DNA of 51,136 bases from NCBI RefSeq assembly GCF_008326305.1, contig NZ_BIXY01000010.1, positions 1 to 51,136 of the forward strand, given 5' to 3'. The translations under genes were made by a program, and so were the position numbers. The notes beneath the pieces are model-generated. The model was not told the DNA's origin. It ran no database searches and saw nothing but the letters and a program-made list of their open reading frames with translations. Below, piece by piece: positions 33,143 through 41,929 of the stretch. The stretch comes from Dictyobacter arantiisoli. GTDB lineage: Bacteria > Chloroflexota > Ktedonobacteria > Ktedonobacterales > Ktedonobacteraceae. Within the stretch, counting starts at the first letter, position 1. Every line of letters begins with the position of its first letter.

Positions 33143-35197
33143 ATGAATGACAAAATCCAGTCCGTCCTGAACTCTCTCCCACATAAGCCTGGCATCTATC
33201 TGATGAAGGATGCTGAAGGAACGATTATCTATGTCGGGAAAGCTATCTCTCTCTTTAATCGCGTGCGCTCCTACTTCCAGGAATCAACGGATCATAGCCC
33301 GAAAAATCGGAGTATGGTCGCGAAAATTGATGATATCGAGTTCCTCGTGGTGCAAAATGAGGTTGAGGCACTGGTACTGGAAAGTAACTACATCAAACAG
33401 TATCGTCCCAAATATAATGTGCTGCTCCGCGACGATAAAAACTATCCCTATATCAAGGTCGCACTGACCGAGGATTTTCCACGCGTCTATCGCGTGCGCA
33501 GCTTTCATCATGACGGCAATCGCTATTTTGGTCCCTATACAAACTCTGGCGCAGTAGACGCAACGTTGGATGTACTGAATAAGTTGTTTGCGTTCCGCAC
33601 CTGTCGCTATGATGCTAGCGCCTGGGCACCACCAGAGAAGGGCGAAACGCCCGCAAACTGGAAATTGAAGCTTCTATCCCGTCCCTGTACCCAATACTAT
33701 ATTCATCGCTGCACGGCCCCTTGTGTCGCGTATACGACACGCGCGGAATACAATGCCGTCATCCAACAGGTTATTTTGTTTCTCGAAGGCAAACACGATG
33801 AAGTTTTGAAGGGCCTGCAAGCACAAATGGAACAGGCAGCCGAGGAACTGCATTTTGAGGAGGCTGCACGGCTCCGGGACCGCATCCAGGCGGTCGAACG
33901 TATTTTAGAGAAACAACGCATCATCAATACCGAAGGACAGGATGATCAGGATGTGATTGCTCTGGCTCAGGGGGATGATGAGACGTGTGCGCAGGTCTTT
34001 TTCTTCCGCATGGGCAAACTGGTGGGACGCGAGTATTTTATTCTTCAGGGCACCCGCGATAGCAGTCCTGGCGAGATTATGAGCTCGTTTATGCAACAAT
34101 TCTATGAAAGCTCGCCCCTGGTTCCTTCCGAAATCGTGGTAGAGGTTGAACCGGATGATCGCTCAATGCTGCAAAACTGGCTCAAGGAGAAACGCAAAGG
34201 TACGGCAACAATCGGTAATTCGACGGCAGTCACGATTACGGCTCCCAGGCGGGGTGATAAAGTACGTCTGGTTGAAATGGTGAAGCAGAACGCGCAGCAA
34301 GTCCTCGAACAACAACGCATCAAATGGCTTACCGATACTCAGAAAACACAACTGGCCTTGCAGGAAATCCAGGAAGCACTCCATCTGGCAGAATCCCCTA
34401 AACGCATCGAATGCTACGACATTTCTAATACTCAGGGCACCAATTCTGTAGGCGCAATGGTCGTCTTTGAAGGTGGCCGCCCCCAGAATAGCGAATATCG
34501 GCGCTTTCAGATCAAACAGGTAGAGGGTCCCAACGATTACGCCAGCCATCAAGAGGTACTGCGACGACGCTTCCGCAAGGCAGCGGCAGCCAATCAAACC
34601 TCTCTTTCCAGCGCACCTGATGAGGATATCAGCGCCCCCATCGGTGAAAGTGTCGCGGAAATTATGCGGGATGGAGAGATAGAAGAGATAGAAGGGACTG
34701 AAACTACGGCACAGGCTGCGCTGCACCACGATTGGGCCATGCCTGATCTGGTTATTATCGATGGTGGAAAAGGACAACTAAACGCAGCCCTCGCGGTTAT
34801 GCAAGAATTGCGTATCGAGATCCCCACGATTGGTATCTCTAAAGAGGAAGGCTCACACACCAAACTCAGTACCGCCGAAGAAATCTGGCTTCCTGGCGCA
34901 GCGGAGCCGATCATGCTCCCTCGGAACTCACAGGGACTCTATATGCTGCAACGCATCCGGGATGAGGCCCATCGCTTCAGTATCAGCTACCATCGCAAAT
35001 TGCGCTCCAATCGTACCTTCAAATCTGTGCTTGACGAGATCCCAGGAATTGGTCCCAAGCGTAAACAGGCACTTCTTAAACACTTTGGTTCGGTACGCGC
35101 TATCAGTAACGCCAGCCTCGAAGATCTCTCTGCTCTGGAAGGCATGACACGCGATGCCGCAGAAAAGGTGAAAGAATATATCGGCCGCATGGAATAA
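33143..35197 (+). CDS. uvrC: Excinuclease ABC subunit C
   Basis: This 684-residue nuclease makes the two incisions of nucleotide excision repair. It has an N-terminal GIY-YIG domain (KPGIYLMKD, then TIIYVGKAISLFNRVRSYF) and a Cys-containing segment (CTQYYIHRCTAPC). A UVR domain follows (EELHFEEAARLRDRI) and then the RNase-H-like second nuclease domain (IECYDISNTQGTNSVGAMVV, later LVIIDGGKGQLNAA). Tandem helix-hairpin-helix motifs close the protein (IPGIGPKRKQALLKHFGS). An acidic insertion of about 40 residues (around 500-540, including EEIEGTE) interrupts the RNase-H-like domain and is longer than usual. It is divergent from selB. Confidence 0.96.
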   Translation: MNDKIQSVLNSLPHKPGIYLMKDAEGTIIYVGKAISLFNRVRSYFQESTDHSPKNRSMVAKIDDIEFLVVQNEVEALVLESNYIKQYRPKYNVLLRDDKNYPYIKVALTEDFPRVYRVRSFHHDGNRYFGPYTNSGAVDATLDVLNKLFAFRTCRYDASAWAPPEKGETPANWKLKLLSRPCTQYYIHRCTAPCVAYTTRAEYNAVIQQVILFLEGKHDEVLKGLQAQMEQAAEELHFEEAARLRDRIQAVERILEKQRIINTEGQDDQDVIALAQGDDETCAQVFFFRMGKLVGREYFILQGTRDSSPGEIMSSFMQQFYESSPLVPSEIVVEVEPDDRSMLQNWLKEKRKGTATIGNSTAVTITAPRRGDKVRLVEMVKQNAQQVLEQQRIKWLTDTQKTQLALQEIQEALHLAESPKRIECYDISNTQGTNSVGAMVVFEGGRPQNSEYRRFQIKQVEGPNDYASHQEVLRRRFRKAAAANQTSLSSAPDEDISAPIGESVAEIMRDGEIEEIEGTETTAQAALHHDWAMPDLVIIDGGKGQLNAALAVMQELRIEIPTIGISKEEGSHTKLSTAEEIWLPGAAEPIMLPRNSQGLYMLQRIRDEAHRFSISYHRKLRSNRTFKSVLDEIPGIGPKRKQALLKHFGSVRAISNASLEDLSALEGMTRDAAEKVKEYIGRME

Positions 35198-35478
35198 TGT
35201 CCTGGTTACCTTCTGTTTATATCAGTAGAGCATATTTCAAAGTGAGTGCTAGCAGTCTCTCTGTGCGATTGACAACCCAGCAAATTCACGATACTATATT
35301 AACTGAACGGCTGCAATCAGGTCGTTCGGGCTCTATTATGGCTAATTAAAATGTGCATCATAACAAATACGGGCAGCCGTCTGTACCGCGGGTGAGCGGA
35401 AAAGCACCTCACCTGAGCATCTACAAATGTGTTGACCGGGATGATTGCGTTTAACTTAATCTAAGAGGTGATTGGTAT

Positions 35479-35802
35479 ATGCCTACGTACGAGTATCTTT
35501 GTCAAACCTGTAGCCACCGCTTCGAAACGTGGCAGAAAATGACCGATGAGCCTTTGACAGTCTGTCCAGAATGCGGTAACCACATCCGCCGCGTGCTCTT
35601 CCCCGCTGGAGTCGTCTTTAAAGGCTCAGGCTTCTACAAAACCGACCATAGTGGTAGCAGTATGCTTCCTCCCACCAATGGCGAGAAAAAAACCGAAAGC
35701 ACGTCTGAAAGCGCACCAGCCAGTAGCTCATCAGAGAGCAGCAAAGCCGCTGATAGCACAGCTAGCGCAACTTCAACTACAACCCCGGCAGCCAGCAAGT
35801 AA
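35479..35802 (+). CDS. FmdB-type zinc-ribbon protein
   Basis: This 107-residue protein opens with MPTYEYLCQTCSHRFE and continues TVCPECGNHIRR, giving two CxxC knuckles of the FmdB regulatory zinc ribbon. GVVFKGSGFYKTD ends the conserved domain. The last 45 residues are Ser/Ala/Thr-rich low complexity. Members are often annotated as putative regulators, and function is poorly known. AGAGGTGATT lies before the ATG. The next small gene begins 74 bases after the stop on the same strand. Confidence 0.88.
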   Translation: MPTYEYLCQTCSHRFETWQKMTDEPLTVCPECGNHIRRVLFPAGVVFKGSGFYKTDHSGSSMLPPTNGEKKTESTSESAPASSSSESSKAADSTASATSTTTPAASK

Positions 35803-35876
35803 CCCGGGCAGGGATGCAGGGTGATGAAACCTTTAAAAGACAAAACCGTTTCTTTCCCTTCTGGAGAATTGAAATT

Positions 35877-36083
35877 ATGGAAGAGTCAGGCATAGCCGCC
35901 CTGCAACGGCAGCAAATTGAGATTACCATTGGTGAACTCCTGCTCACCTCAGACTATTATATGCGTCAAGAAACCATTGAGCGCATTCGACATCTTATAT
36001 CTCATGCCGACTATTCGCTGGACATCACCCGCTTCAGCGACATGGCACGCGAAGAATTATCAGAGCTCGGTCTCTTGCAATAG
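35877..36083 (+). CDS. Small acidic helical protein of unknown function
   Basis: This 68-residue protein (MEESGIAALQRQQIEITIGE...) has a TGGAG site 10 bases upstream. The composition is helical and charged, with no Cys or membrane span. No family was recognised. It follows the zinc-ribbon gene and ends at a small terminator, so the two probably form one transcript. A longer frame from 35814 has no ribosome-binding site. Confidence 0.6.
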   Translation: MEESGIAALQRQQIEITIGELLLTSDYYMRQETIERIRHLISHADYSLDITRFSDMAREELSELGLLQ

Positions 36084-36108
36084 ACGAAATGATACCCTCA
36101 TAACGAAG

Positions 36109-36134
36109 GCCCGATCCTTGCGGTCGGGCTCTCT
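36109..36134 (+). terminator. Short terminator after the small protein gene
   Basis: GCCCGAT (36109-36115) pairs with GTCGGGC (36123-36129), with one G-U pair, followed by TCTCTTGTT. Confidence 0.6.
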
Positions 36135-36455
36135 TGTTCGTGCCCTCAATTCCCCTTCAACACTCCTTCATTCATTCTCTGATACTGATGCGCAAACAGT
36201 AGTGACAAGTCAGTTGAAAGAAAGGAAAATCCAGCTTTTAAGCAGGGGAGTATCAAAACCTTTGTAAGGATAACAGGCTATTCTACAAAAAGAGGAGCGA
36301 ATACGCATGTATAGCCCCAAAAGTCATAACTAACTTACCCAATATTCCTATCGGCTGGTCATTCGCAGTCATATGCACGTCGTACGAGTGTATACTGGTA
36401 TTACACAATCCCTAAGAATGGCTAGAATTATGCCAGTTGCAAGGAGAATGGGGTC

Positions 36456-37301
36456 ATGCAGCTTCAAAGCAAAAAAGCACAAGAACAGACACAAGAGCAG
36501 ATTATAGAAGAACTACAGCGGCAGGTAGATGATTTAAAGGCGGAAAACCTTCTCTTGCACGATCAGCTGGCACAGAAAGAGCAAGCGACTGCGATGATCG
36601 CTCACGATCTCCGTGGACCACTTTCACCAATTATCAATTATGCGCAGATGATCAATCGACATACACAACCACCAAAAGAGGGTAGTCGCATATCTGGTAA
36701 GCAGGTTATGAAAAAATATACTGCGATTCAGCGCAATACCACTATTATTATCAGTCAGGCCAAACGTCTCAGCCGTCTTGTCAACGACCTGCTGGACTCA
36801 TCCCATCTGGCATCCGGCAAATTCAAAATCCTGCGTGAAGACTGTAATATTACCCGGCTTGTTTGTGAGATGGTAGAACAGCTGCGTCCCGTAGCCCCCT
36901 ACCATACACTGGTCGTCGCGGCTCCTGAGCAGCCTATTATCGGACAATGGGATAATGGACGCCTGCAACAGGCATTGGGAAATCTACTCGACAATGCCAT
37001 CAAATATTCTGATGAGAATACAACGATCACAGTCACCATCAGTACATCCGAAAAAAATGTTCGTGTCAGTGTACACAATGAAGGTGCAGGTATCCCACCG
37101 GCTGAGATCAGTCAACTGTTCCATCCCTACACGCGTCTGGCTGCGGCCAACAACCGCCATGGCTCTGGACTGGGATTATTTATTACCAAATCGATCATTG
37201 AAGCCCATCAAGGTACCTTACAGCTTGAACCACATGGGGAAAACACACAAGAAGAAATCAAAGGGACTACCTTTAGCTTTGAGCTCCCGTTAGCTGCCTG
37301 A
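36456..37301 (+). CDS. Soluble histidine kinase with coiled-coil N-terminus
   Basis: This 281-residue protein has no membrane span or known sensor domain. Residues 5-45 form a coiled coil (EELQRQVDDLKAENLLL). The HisKA dimerisation domain carries H50 in MIAHDLRGPLSPI. The ATPase domain has the N-box QQALGNLLDNAIKYS, a G1 region HNEGAGIPP where the usual Asp is Asn, and a G2 GSGLGLFITKSII. The D-to-N change is found in other active kinases, so activity is still likely. No response regulator is adjacent. AAGGAGAATGGGGTC precedes the ATG. Confidence 0.87.
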   Translation: MQLQSKKAQEQTQEQIIEELQRQVDDLKAENLLLHDQLAQKEQATAMIAHDLRGPLSPIINYAQMINRHTQPPKEGSRISGKQVMKKYTAIQRNTTIIISQAKRLSRLVNDLLDSSHLASGKFKILREDCNITRLVCEMVEQLRPVAPYHTLVVAAPEQPIIGQWDNGRLQQALGNLLDNAIKYSDENTTITVTISTSEKNVRVSVHNEGAGIPPAEISQLFHPYTRLAAANNRHGSGLGLFITKSIIEAHQGTLQLEPHGENTQEEIKGTTFSFELPLAA

Positions 37302-37317
37302 TCCCATCGAGATTATA

Positions 37318-37437
37318 CTGATTGCCCGCAGGCAGGAGCGTCAGCGCCTGCCTGCGGGCAATCAGTCCTTCCGGGTGTCTATGAGGGTGAAAGCGGGATG
37401 CAGGGTCTGCATCCCGCTTTCACCCTCATAGACACCC
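37318..37437. repeat. Doublet of long perfect hairpins between convergent genes
   Basis: Hairpin 1 has 19-bp arms at 37318-37336 and 37347-37365 with a 10-base loop. Hairpin 2 has 31-bp arms at 37373-37403 and 37407-37437 with a 3-base loop. Both are exactly complementary. They fill the gap between the histidine kinase and HAD genes and end one base before the HAD stop codon. Hairpin 1 (GCGCCTGCCTGCGGGC) resembles the tail of palindromic element copy 3 (GCGCCTGCTTGCGAGC). A bidirectional terminator role is possible. Confidence 0.75.
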
Positions 37438-37438
37438 T

Positions 37439-38410
37439 CTAGAACTCTTCTAGAGCCGTCAGAAAGCCCGGTAGAGACTCAACGCTGTGGACAAGTACAT
37501 CCGCACCGCGCTGGCGGTAGATATCGATCTCATCCTCTTTTACCACCATGGCAGCTACAAATATTGGCTCATCCGCGCTTTTGGTAGCTTTATAGCGACG
37601 CACCAGATCCAGATCATCCGCAGTATCCCCAATATAGAGTCCCCCCTGTGCTCCAACCCGGGCAATCGCGTAGCGGAGCGCCTGGGGATCAGGCTTGGTG
37701 TAGAGGGTTGATGACACAACGACATCCCACCAACGACCACCACAATATTTCTCCAGGCGCTCCAGGGCACTATCTACCTCAGGTCCGACGCGCCCGGTGA
37801 TCATCCCCAGGCGCGTGATACCCGCCTGTTGCAGATCTGAGAAGAAATCCGGCTCGAATAACATCTTCTCATTATGGACAAAACCGGTAGCGTCAGGAAG
37901 ATAGCGTGGCTCACGACCAAAGCGCCGCTGCAACTCCTCCACGCCCCAATAGCTCTCATTAAAAATATTCACAATCGTCTCATAATCCGTGCAGGCACTG
38001 GCGGGAAACGTTGCTTCAACCCAGGGCCGACCACCTTGTCCCTGTTCGGCAGCCTCATGTGCCAGTGCTCCCCATTCAACGGTACTGCGTTGAGCCAGCG
38101 AAGTGCCGCGCCATTCGCGCAAACGAGCGGTCTCCAGGGTGCTCAACAAATAACACATATCCCAATCATTATTGAAGCCGCCCGCTTGCTTAAAAATCCC
38201 AATATCCTCTAACGTGACCAGCTGGGCGCGTTCATTCTGACGCCACTCTAACTGATTCAATGTGCCAACTATATATTCAGTTACAGCAATATTTGCCGCA
38301 CGAAACGATTTGCTAGTTTCAATCAAAACGCCATCCACATCAAAAAAAATGGTATCAAATGGATGAGGTAATGAGAGGTCTGGGTGTTGCCAGATTACTG
38401 GACTACGCAT
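37439..38410 (-). CDS. HAD-superfamily hydrolase (family IA-like)
   Basis: This 323-residue phosphatase-like protein has motif I FFDVDGVLIETS, motif II MITGRVG, a motif III lysine in TKPDPQALRYAI, and motif IV YIGDTADDLDLVRR. A long insertion between motifs I and II (about 160 residues) forms a large cap with FNNDWDMCYLL and NESYWGVEELQRRFG. Such caps occur in a poorly studied subfamily linked in places to amino acid biosynthesis. The substrate is unknown. The ATG at 38410 is preferred to 38440, with AAAGG 12 bases upstream. The stop lies beside the hairpin doublet. Confidence 0.85.
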   Translation of the reverse strand: MRSPVIWQHPDLSLPHPFDTIFFDVDGVLIETSKSFRAANIAVTEYIVGTLNQLEWRQNERAQLVTLEDIGIFKQAGGFNNDWDMCYLLSTLETARLREWRGTSLAQRSTVEWGALAHEAAEQGQGGRPWVEATFPASACTDYETIVNIFNESYWGVEELQRRFGREPRYLPDATGFVHNEKMLFEPDFFSDLQQAGITRLGMITGRVGPEVDSALERLEKYCGGRWWDVVVSSTLYTKPDPQALRYAIARVGAQGGLYIGDTADDLDLVRRYKATKSADEPIFVAAMVVKEDEIDIYRQRGADVLVHSVESLPGFLTALEEF

Positions 38411-38609
38411 AAATAGAAAGTGCCTTTCAAAAGCATACAATAATAATCACAAAAGAACAGCTAATTGTTCCTCTGCTATTGTATATCAAAAGCACGCCAT
38501 CTGGAGATCTGAGGGGAGGGGGGAGCGCCAAACATTCGCCAGCTTTTGGGGAACCGCAAATGAAGCCCCCCTCTTACCTACACGTTTAGTACAGACCCAG
38601 AGGAGACCT

Positions 38610-38669
38610 CATATACCCTTTTTATATCTGGCGCAGATAATTTTGCGCCAGATATAAAAAGGGTATATG
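38610..38669. repeat. Perfect 26-bp hairpin preceding element copy 3
   Basis: Arms 38610-38635 and 38644-38669 are exact complements around an 8-base loop. The left arm begins CATATACCCTTTTTATATCT. It sits 9 bases before the head of palindromic element copy 3, just as a perfect hairpin (4992-5040) precedes copy 2. Confidence 0.7.
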
Positions 38670-38678
38670 AGTTTTTTT

Positions 38679-38890
38679 ATGAGTTTTCGCACGCGAGGTG
38701 CTCAAGATATTTTTGTTATGTGGTGCAGACAAGGTGCTGCGCACCTTGTCTGCACCACATAACAAAAAATAATAATAAGGGGCAAAAATAAAAAATAGGT
38801 GCAAGTGCGGGGGGGAAGTGCGCGAGGGAATTAGGATGCGGGGGGGTGAGGAAAAAAGGCGCAGGCGCGTGAGCGCCTGCTTGCGAGCGG
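38679..38890 (+). repeat. Dispersed palindromic element, copy 3 (with inner insertion)
   Basis: The head (38679-38709) begins ATGAGTTTTCGCACGCGAGG. The palindrome has perfect 28-bp arms at 38710-38737 and 38741-38768 with a 3-base loop. An extra A/G-rich stretch (38769-38857) not seen in copies 1 and 2 follows. The tail GGCGCAGGCGCGTGAGCGCC then TGCTTGCGAGCGG runs to 38890. It lies between the HAD gene and the amino acid transporter genes. Confidence 0.8.
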
Positions 38891-38922
38891 ACAGTGGGAT
38901 TGAGATTTCAGTCTGGCACTTG

Positions 38923-39726
38923 CTATAAGACGCGGCTCAAGAAGCTACGGGTACGTTCGTTCTGAGCTTCATTGAAGATCTGTTGTGGCGAGCCCTGTTC
39001 TACGATTTGTGCTTTGTCCATAAAAATGACATGGTCGGCTACGTCGCGTGCAAAGCCCATTTCATGCGTTACGACGACCATAGTCATGCCTTCTTCTGCG
39101 AGCTGACGCATCACTTTCAGGACTTCTCCGACCAGTTCGGGATCAAGGGCTGAAGTGGCTTCATCAAAAAGCATCAATTTGGGATTCATAGCCAGGGCGC
39201 GGGCGATGGCGACGCGTTGCTGTTGTCCACCTGAGAGGCGATGGGGATAGGCATCTTCTTTATTCGCCAAACCAACTTTATCCAGCAGCACGCGGGCACG
39301 CTCGATGACCTCATCTTTCGGCTGTCGCAATACATGTATGGGGGCTTCGATAATATTTTCGAGGGCGGTCATGTGCGCAAAAAGATTGAAGCGCTGGAAG
39401 ACAAATCCTACCTGCGCACGCATACGTGCGATATTCTTCTCGCTGTCCTCGACAATTTTCCCGTTTTGCTCGCGATAGCCAACCATCTGTCCATCGATAA
39501 AGATACGACCGCTATCAATCTTCTCCAGATGGTTGATGCAGCGCAGGAGCGTTGTCTTGCCAGAGCCGCTGGGACCAATGATCACAACCGTCTGGCCGCG
39601 ATCCACCGTGAAATCTACACCATTTAATACCAGATTGGAACCAAAGCGCTTGACCAGTTGCTCGGTACGGACCATGGGACCATTGCTGGCATTCTGAGGA
39701 CTGTTATCTAATTTTTCAAGAGTCAA
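38923..39726 (-). CDS. Polar amino acid ABC transporter, ATPase subunit
   Basis: This 267-residue ATPase has Walker [12 protein letters not shown], signature [15 protein letters not shown], Walker [13 protein letters not shown] and switch [10 protein letters not shown]. Spacing and GlnQ/HisP-like sequence ([20 protein letters not shown]) place it in the polar amino acid uptake family. It energises import together with the permease gene 32 bases upstream on the same strand and the binding lipoprotein beyond it. A short N-terminal extension of about 20 residues precedes the domain. Confidence 0.93.
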   Translation of the reverse strand: MTLEKLDNSPQNASNGPMVRTEQLVKRFGSNLVLNGVDFTVDRGQTVVIIGPSGSGKTTLLRCINHLEKIDSGRIFIDGQMVGYREQNGKIVEDSEKNIARMRAQVGFVFQRFNLFAHMTALENIIEAPIHVLRQPKDEVIERARVLLDKVGLANKEDAYPHRLSGGQQQRVAIARALAMNPKLMLFDEATSALDPELVGEVLKVMRQLAEEGMTMVVVTHEMGFARDVADHVIFMDKAQIVEQGSPQQIFNEAQNERTRSFLSRVL

Positions 39727-39758
39727 TTTCTATTCCTCCTCACCATTAACTAGCGGAT

Positions 39759-40499
39759 TTAACCACCAAAGCCAGCTACACGCTGTGAAAAGCTCTTTTG
39801 CATCACTTCATCCACCGCAACATTGGTCCGACCTGGATCAAAACGCCTCTCAATCCAGCGCTGTATAAATTCCCAAATGGTTGTTAACAAGAGATAGTAG
39901 ACTGTCGCGACAATTAATAACTCGAATGTGATAAAAATTTGCGCTCCATACACCTGGGCCGTACCGGCTAACTCCATCAGGCCAATCACTGAAGCAATCG
40001 ATGTTGTCTTCATCATATTATTAAATTCATTGCCCAAGGGTGGAATAATCACACGCATGGCTTGAGGAATGATAATACGACGCATCGCCAGACCATAAGG
40101 CATACCGAGGGCTTTGGCAGCTTCCATCTGTCCAGAATCGACAGAACCCAGGGCGGCGCGGATAATTTCAGACATATAGGCTCCCTCGTTTAAAGAGAAA
40201 GCGATCAACACACAGGCCCATTGTGGTAATAATGCCATGGGAATAACCTTGGGCAATCCTGTCCATAGCAACAGAACCTGCACCAGTAGCGGGCTACCAC
40301 GAAAAAACCATGTATAGGCACCAGCAATCCATCTGAATGGAGAAAACTTCGCGGTACGCATCAGCGCCAGTATGAGTCCCAGAACCACACCAATGGCTTG
40401 CGCCACCACTGAAATCCAGAGTGTAATCCAGGCTGCCTGCAGAAACGTGAAGTTGGGATCTTGAAAAAGATAATACCAGACCTGGTCCCAACGGAACAT
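39759..40499 (-). CDS. Polar amino acid ABC transporter, permease subunit
   Basis: This 246-residue membrane protein has several spans and the HisM/GlnP-type EAA loop (EIIRAALGSVDSGQMEAAKALGMPY, here noted as EIIRAALGSVDSGQ and MEAAKALGMPY). The start at 40499 (MFRWDQVWYY) has a perfect AGGAGG about 7 bases upstream. An extended frame to 40619 has a Cys-rich non-conserved start. It forms the membrane channel with the downstream ATPase. One permease gene suggests a homodimer. Confidence 0.92.
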   Translation of the reverse strand: MFRWDQVWYYLFQDPNFTFLQAAWITLWISVVAQAIGVVLGLILALMRTAKFSPFRWIAGAYTWFFRGSPLLVQVLLLWTGLPKVIPMALLPQWACVLIAFSLNEGAYMSEIIRAALGSVDSGQMEAAKALGMPYGLAMRRIIIPQAMRVIIPPLGNEFNNMMKTTSIASVIGLMELAGTAQVYGAQIFITFELLIVATVYYLLLTTIWEFIQRWIERRFDPGRTNVAVDEVMQKSFSQRVAGFGG

Positions 40500-40662
40500 A
40501 GTCAACCTCCTAATAGTATAAGACATATGCGAGTTGCCCTTGCTCGTCGATAAACAAGGGCAACCCTGCGCGTCATGTCGTACACAGTAACGGCTGGCAC
40601 CGTGGCGCATCCACAGCACAATCTTTACGCTACTGCCTATCCAAAACAGTCAATACTAGAAA

Positions 40663-41556
40663 CTATGACTGCTTTTGCTGTGCTGAGAAATTCCATGTCT
40701 TAAAGAGGTTATCATAAGTACCGTCAGCTTTAACAGCTGCAAATGCTTTCTGCATAGCAGTCAACATCGCCGTATCGCCTTTGCGCACCGCAATACCGTA
40801 GGGTGCGCTGTTCACCACTGAACCACCTACCTCAAACTGTCCGGGATTGATCTTATTGTAGTAGTCGGTAACGGGGGAATCCTGATAGGTTGCCACAACA
40901 CGATTTGTTGCCAATAACTGTACCACATCTGTCTGAGATTGCAAAACTGTCTCGTTGATGGCCGACTTACCAGCGGCTTTACAGGCCTTGCTGCCAGTAT
41001 CCAGGTCGCTTTTTTCCACGGTACCAGTCTGGACACCAACGTTGAGACCACACAGATCGCTCACGCTCTTCAGATTCTTTGGATTGCCCTTCTGTACCAG
41101 CAGAGACTCACCTGCATTAAAATACGGCACGAAGTCTAGAACTTTCTTACGGTCATCATTGATGGTGACAGAAGAGATAACCACATCAAAGCGTTTGTTC
41201 CTCAGGTCATCAAAAATAGTGTCGAAACCCGTCTTCTGGATCTCCGCTTTCAGGCCCATATGCGCTGCCATGGCTGTGATCAAATCAACATCAAAGCCTA
41301 TATAATTGCTGGATTTGGTATCCACAAATTCCATCGGGGTATAGGTGGTGTCGCTACCAATAACCAGAGTTCCAGCTTTCATAATATCGCCAGGGGCTGT
41401 GACATTAGGAGTTGCTTTCGTGGTGGGAATTCCAGTGGATGGGGTGCTAACCGGTGCATTGCCACAGGCAGAGATGAAAAGAGAGAAAAGTGCTGCGATC
41501 AAAAGGCCCTGGAAGGGAAGGCGTTTGATGCGCTCGATAATAAGGGATGTCTTCAA
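40663..41556 (-). CDS. Amino acid ABC transporter substrate-binding lipoprotein 1
   Basis: This 297-residue lipoprotein starts at a TTG with GGAGG upstream. A basic n-region and hydrophobic segment end at the lipobox FISACG (C31). After a Thr/Pro linker comes the family 3 binding fold: YTPMEF, GFDVDLITAMAAHMGL, FDVVISSVTINDDRKKVLDF, GVQTGTVEKSDL and QDSPVTDYYNK. The ligand is a polar or basic amino acid, not defined further. It heads the transporter operon. A paralog with similar sequence is encoded at 44346-45221. Confidence 0.93.
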   Translation of the reverse strand: MKTSLIIERIKRLPFQGLLIAALFSLFISACGNAPVSTPSTGIPTTKATPNVTAPGDIMKAGTLVIGSDTTYTPMEFVDTKSSNYIGFDVDLITAMAAHMGLKAEIQKTGFDTIFDDLRNKRFDVVISSVTINDDRKKVLDFVPYFNAGESLLVQKGNPKNLKSVSDLCGLNVGVQTGTVEKSDLDTGSKACKAAGKSAINETVLQSQTDVVQLLATNRVVATYQDSPVTDYYNKINPGQFEVGGSVVNSAPYGIAVRKGDTAMLTAMQKAFAAVKADGTYDNLFKTWNFSAQQKQS

Positions 41557-41929
41557 CTAGAAACCTCCGTGCTGTAATATGCTTGTGTCACACAAATGCA
41601 ATCTGGACAGTTTCAACCGTTATGCCACACGTCTCGTAGCGGCGCTGCTGGATGAGGAACGAGAGATCTCGCACTATCGAGTGAGAGCCTCAGCAAAAGG
41701 CGAATTTATCCGTATCACTTACTCTACGTCCTATTTCGCTGAAAATCTCACAAACAAGCAAACCATATTTTATTCTGGCATACCTTGAAGCACTATGAAG
41801 CACTCTTGCGACGGAGAAAGAGTGTCAATCCCTCTCATTGACATACACGGTAATTATCGATGTATCATACCCCATAAACTAAGCCATTGCTATACAGGTG
41901 TCCCCCAAATAACAGCATGAGAAGGAAAC
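41557..41929. other. Gap between binding lipoprotein 1 and the C39-like peptidase
   Basis: About 370 bases. It was checked for a T-box leader upstream of the amino acid transporter, and the T-box specifier sequence was not found. A 69-codon plus-strand frame at 41579-41788 has no ribosome-binding site and is doubtful. A small hairpin (CTCgcactatcGAG) lies near 41670. Confidence 0.35.

Noticed and set aside
35383-35415. GTGAGCGGAAAAGCACCTCACC, resembling the foldback-element core
   Set aside because: Similarity is limited to about 20 bases with gaps and could be chance. Not counted as a copy without a scored search.
38760-38860. CRISPR-like repeats
   Set aside because: The A/G-rich stretch has no regularly spaced identical repeats; it is low-complexity sequence within element copy 3.
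41579-41788. 69-codon plus-strand frame in the transporter upstream gap
   Set aside because: Composition is plausible, but there is no ribosome-binding site and it occupies the likely promoter of the divergent lipoprotein gene.
41557-41880. Possible T-box or riboswitch before the amino acid transporter operon
   Set aside because: No T-box core and no known riboswitch consensus was recognised on the minus strand.
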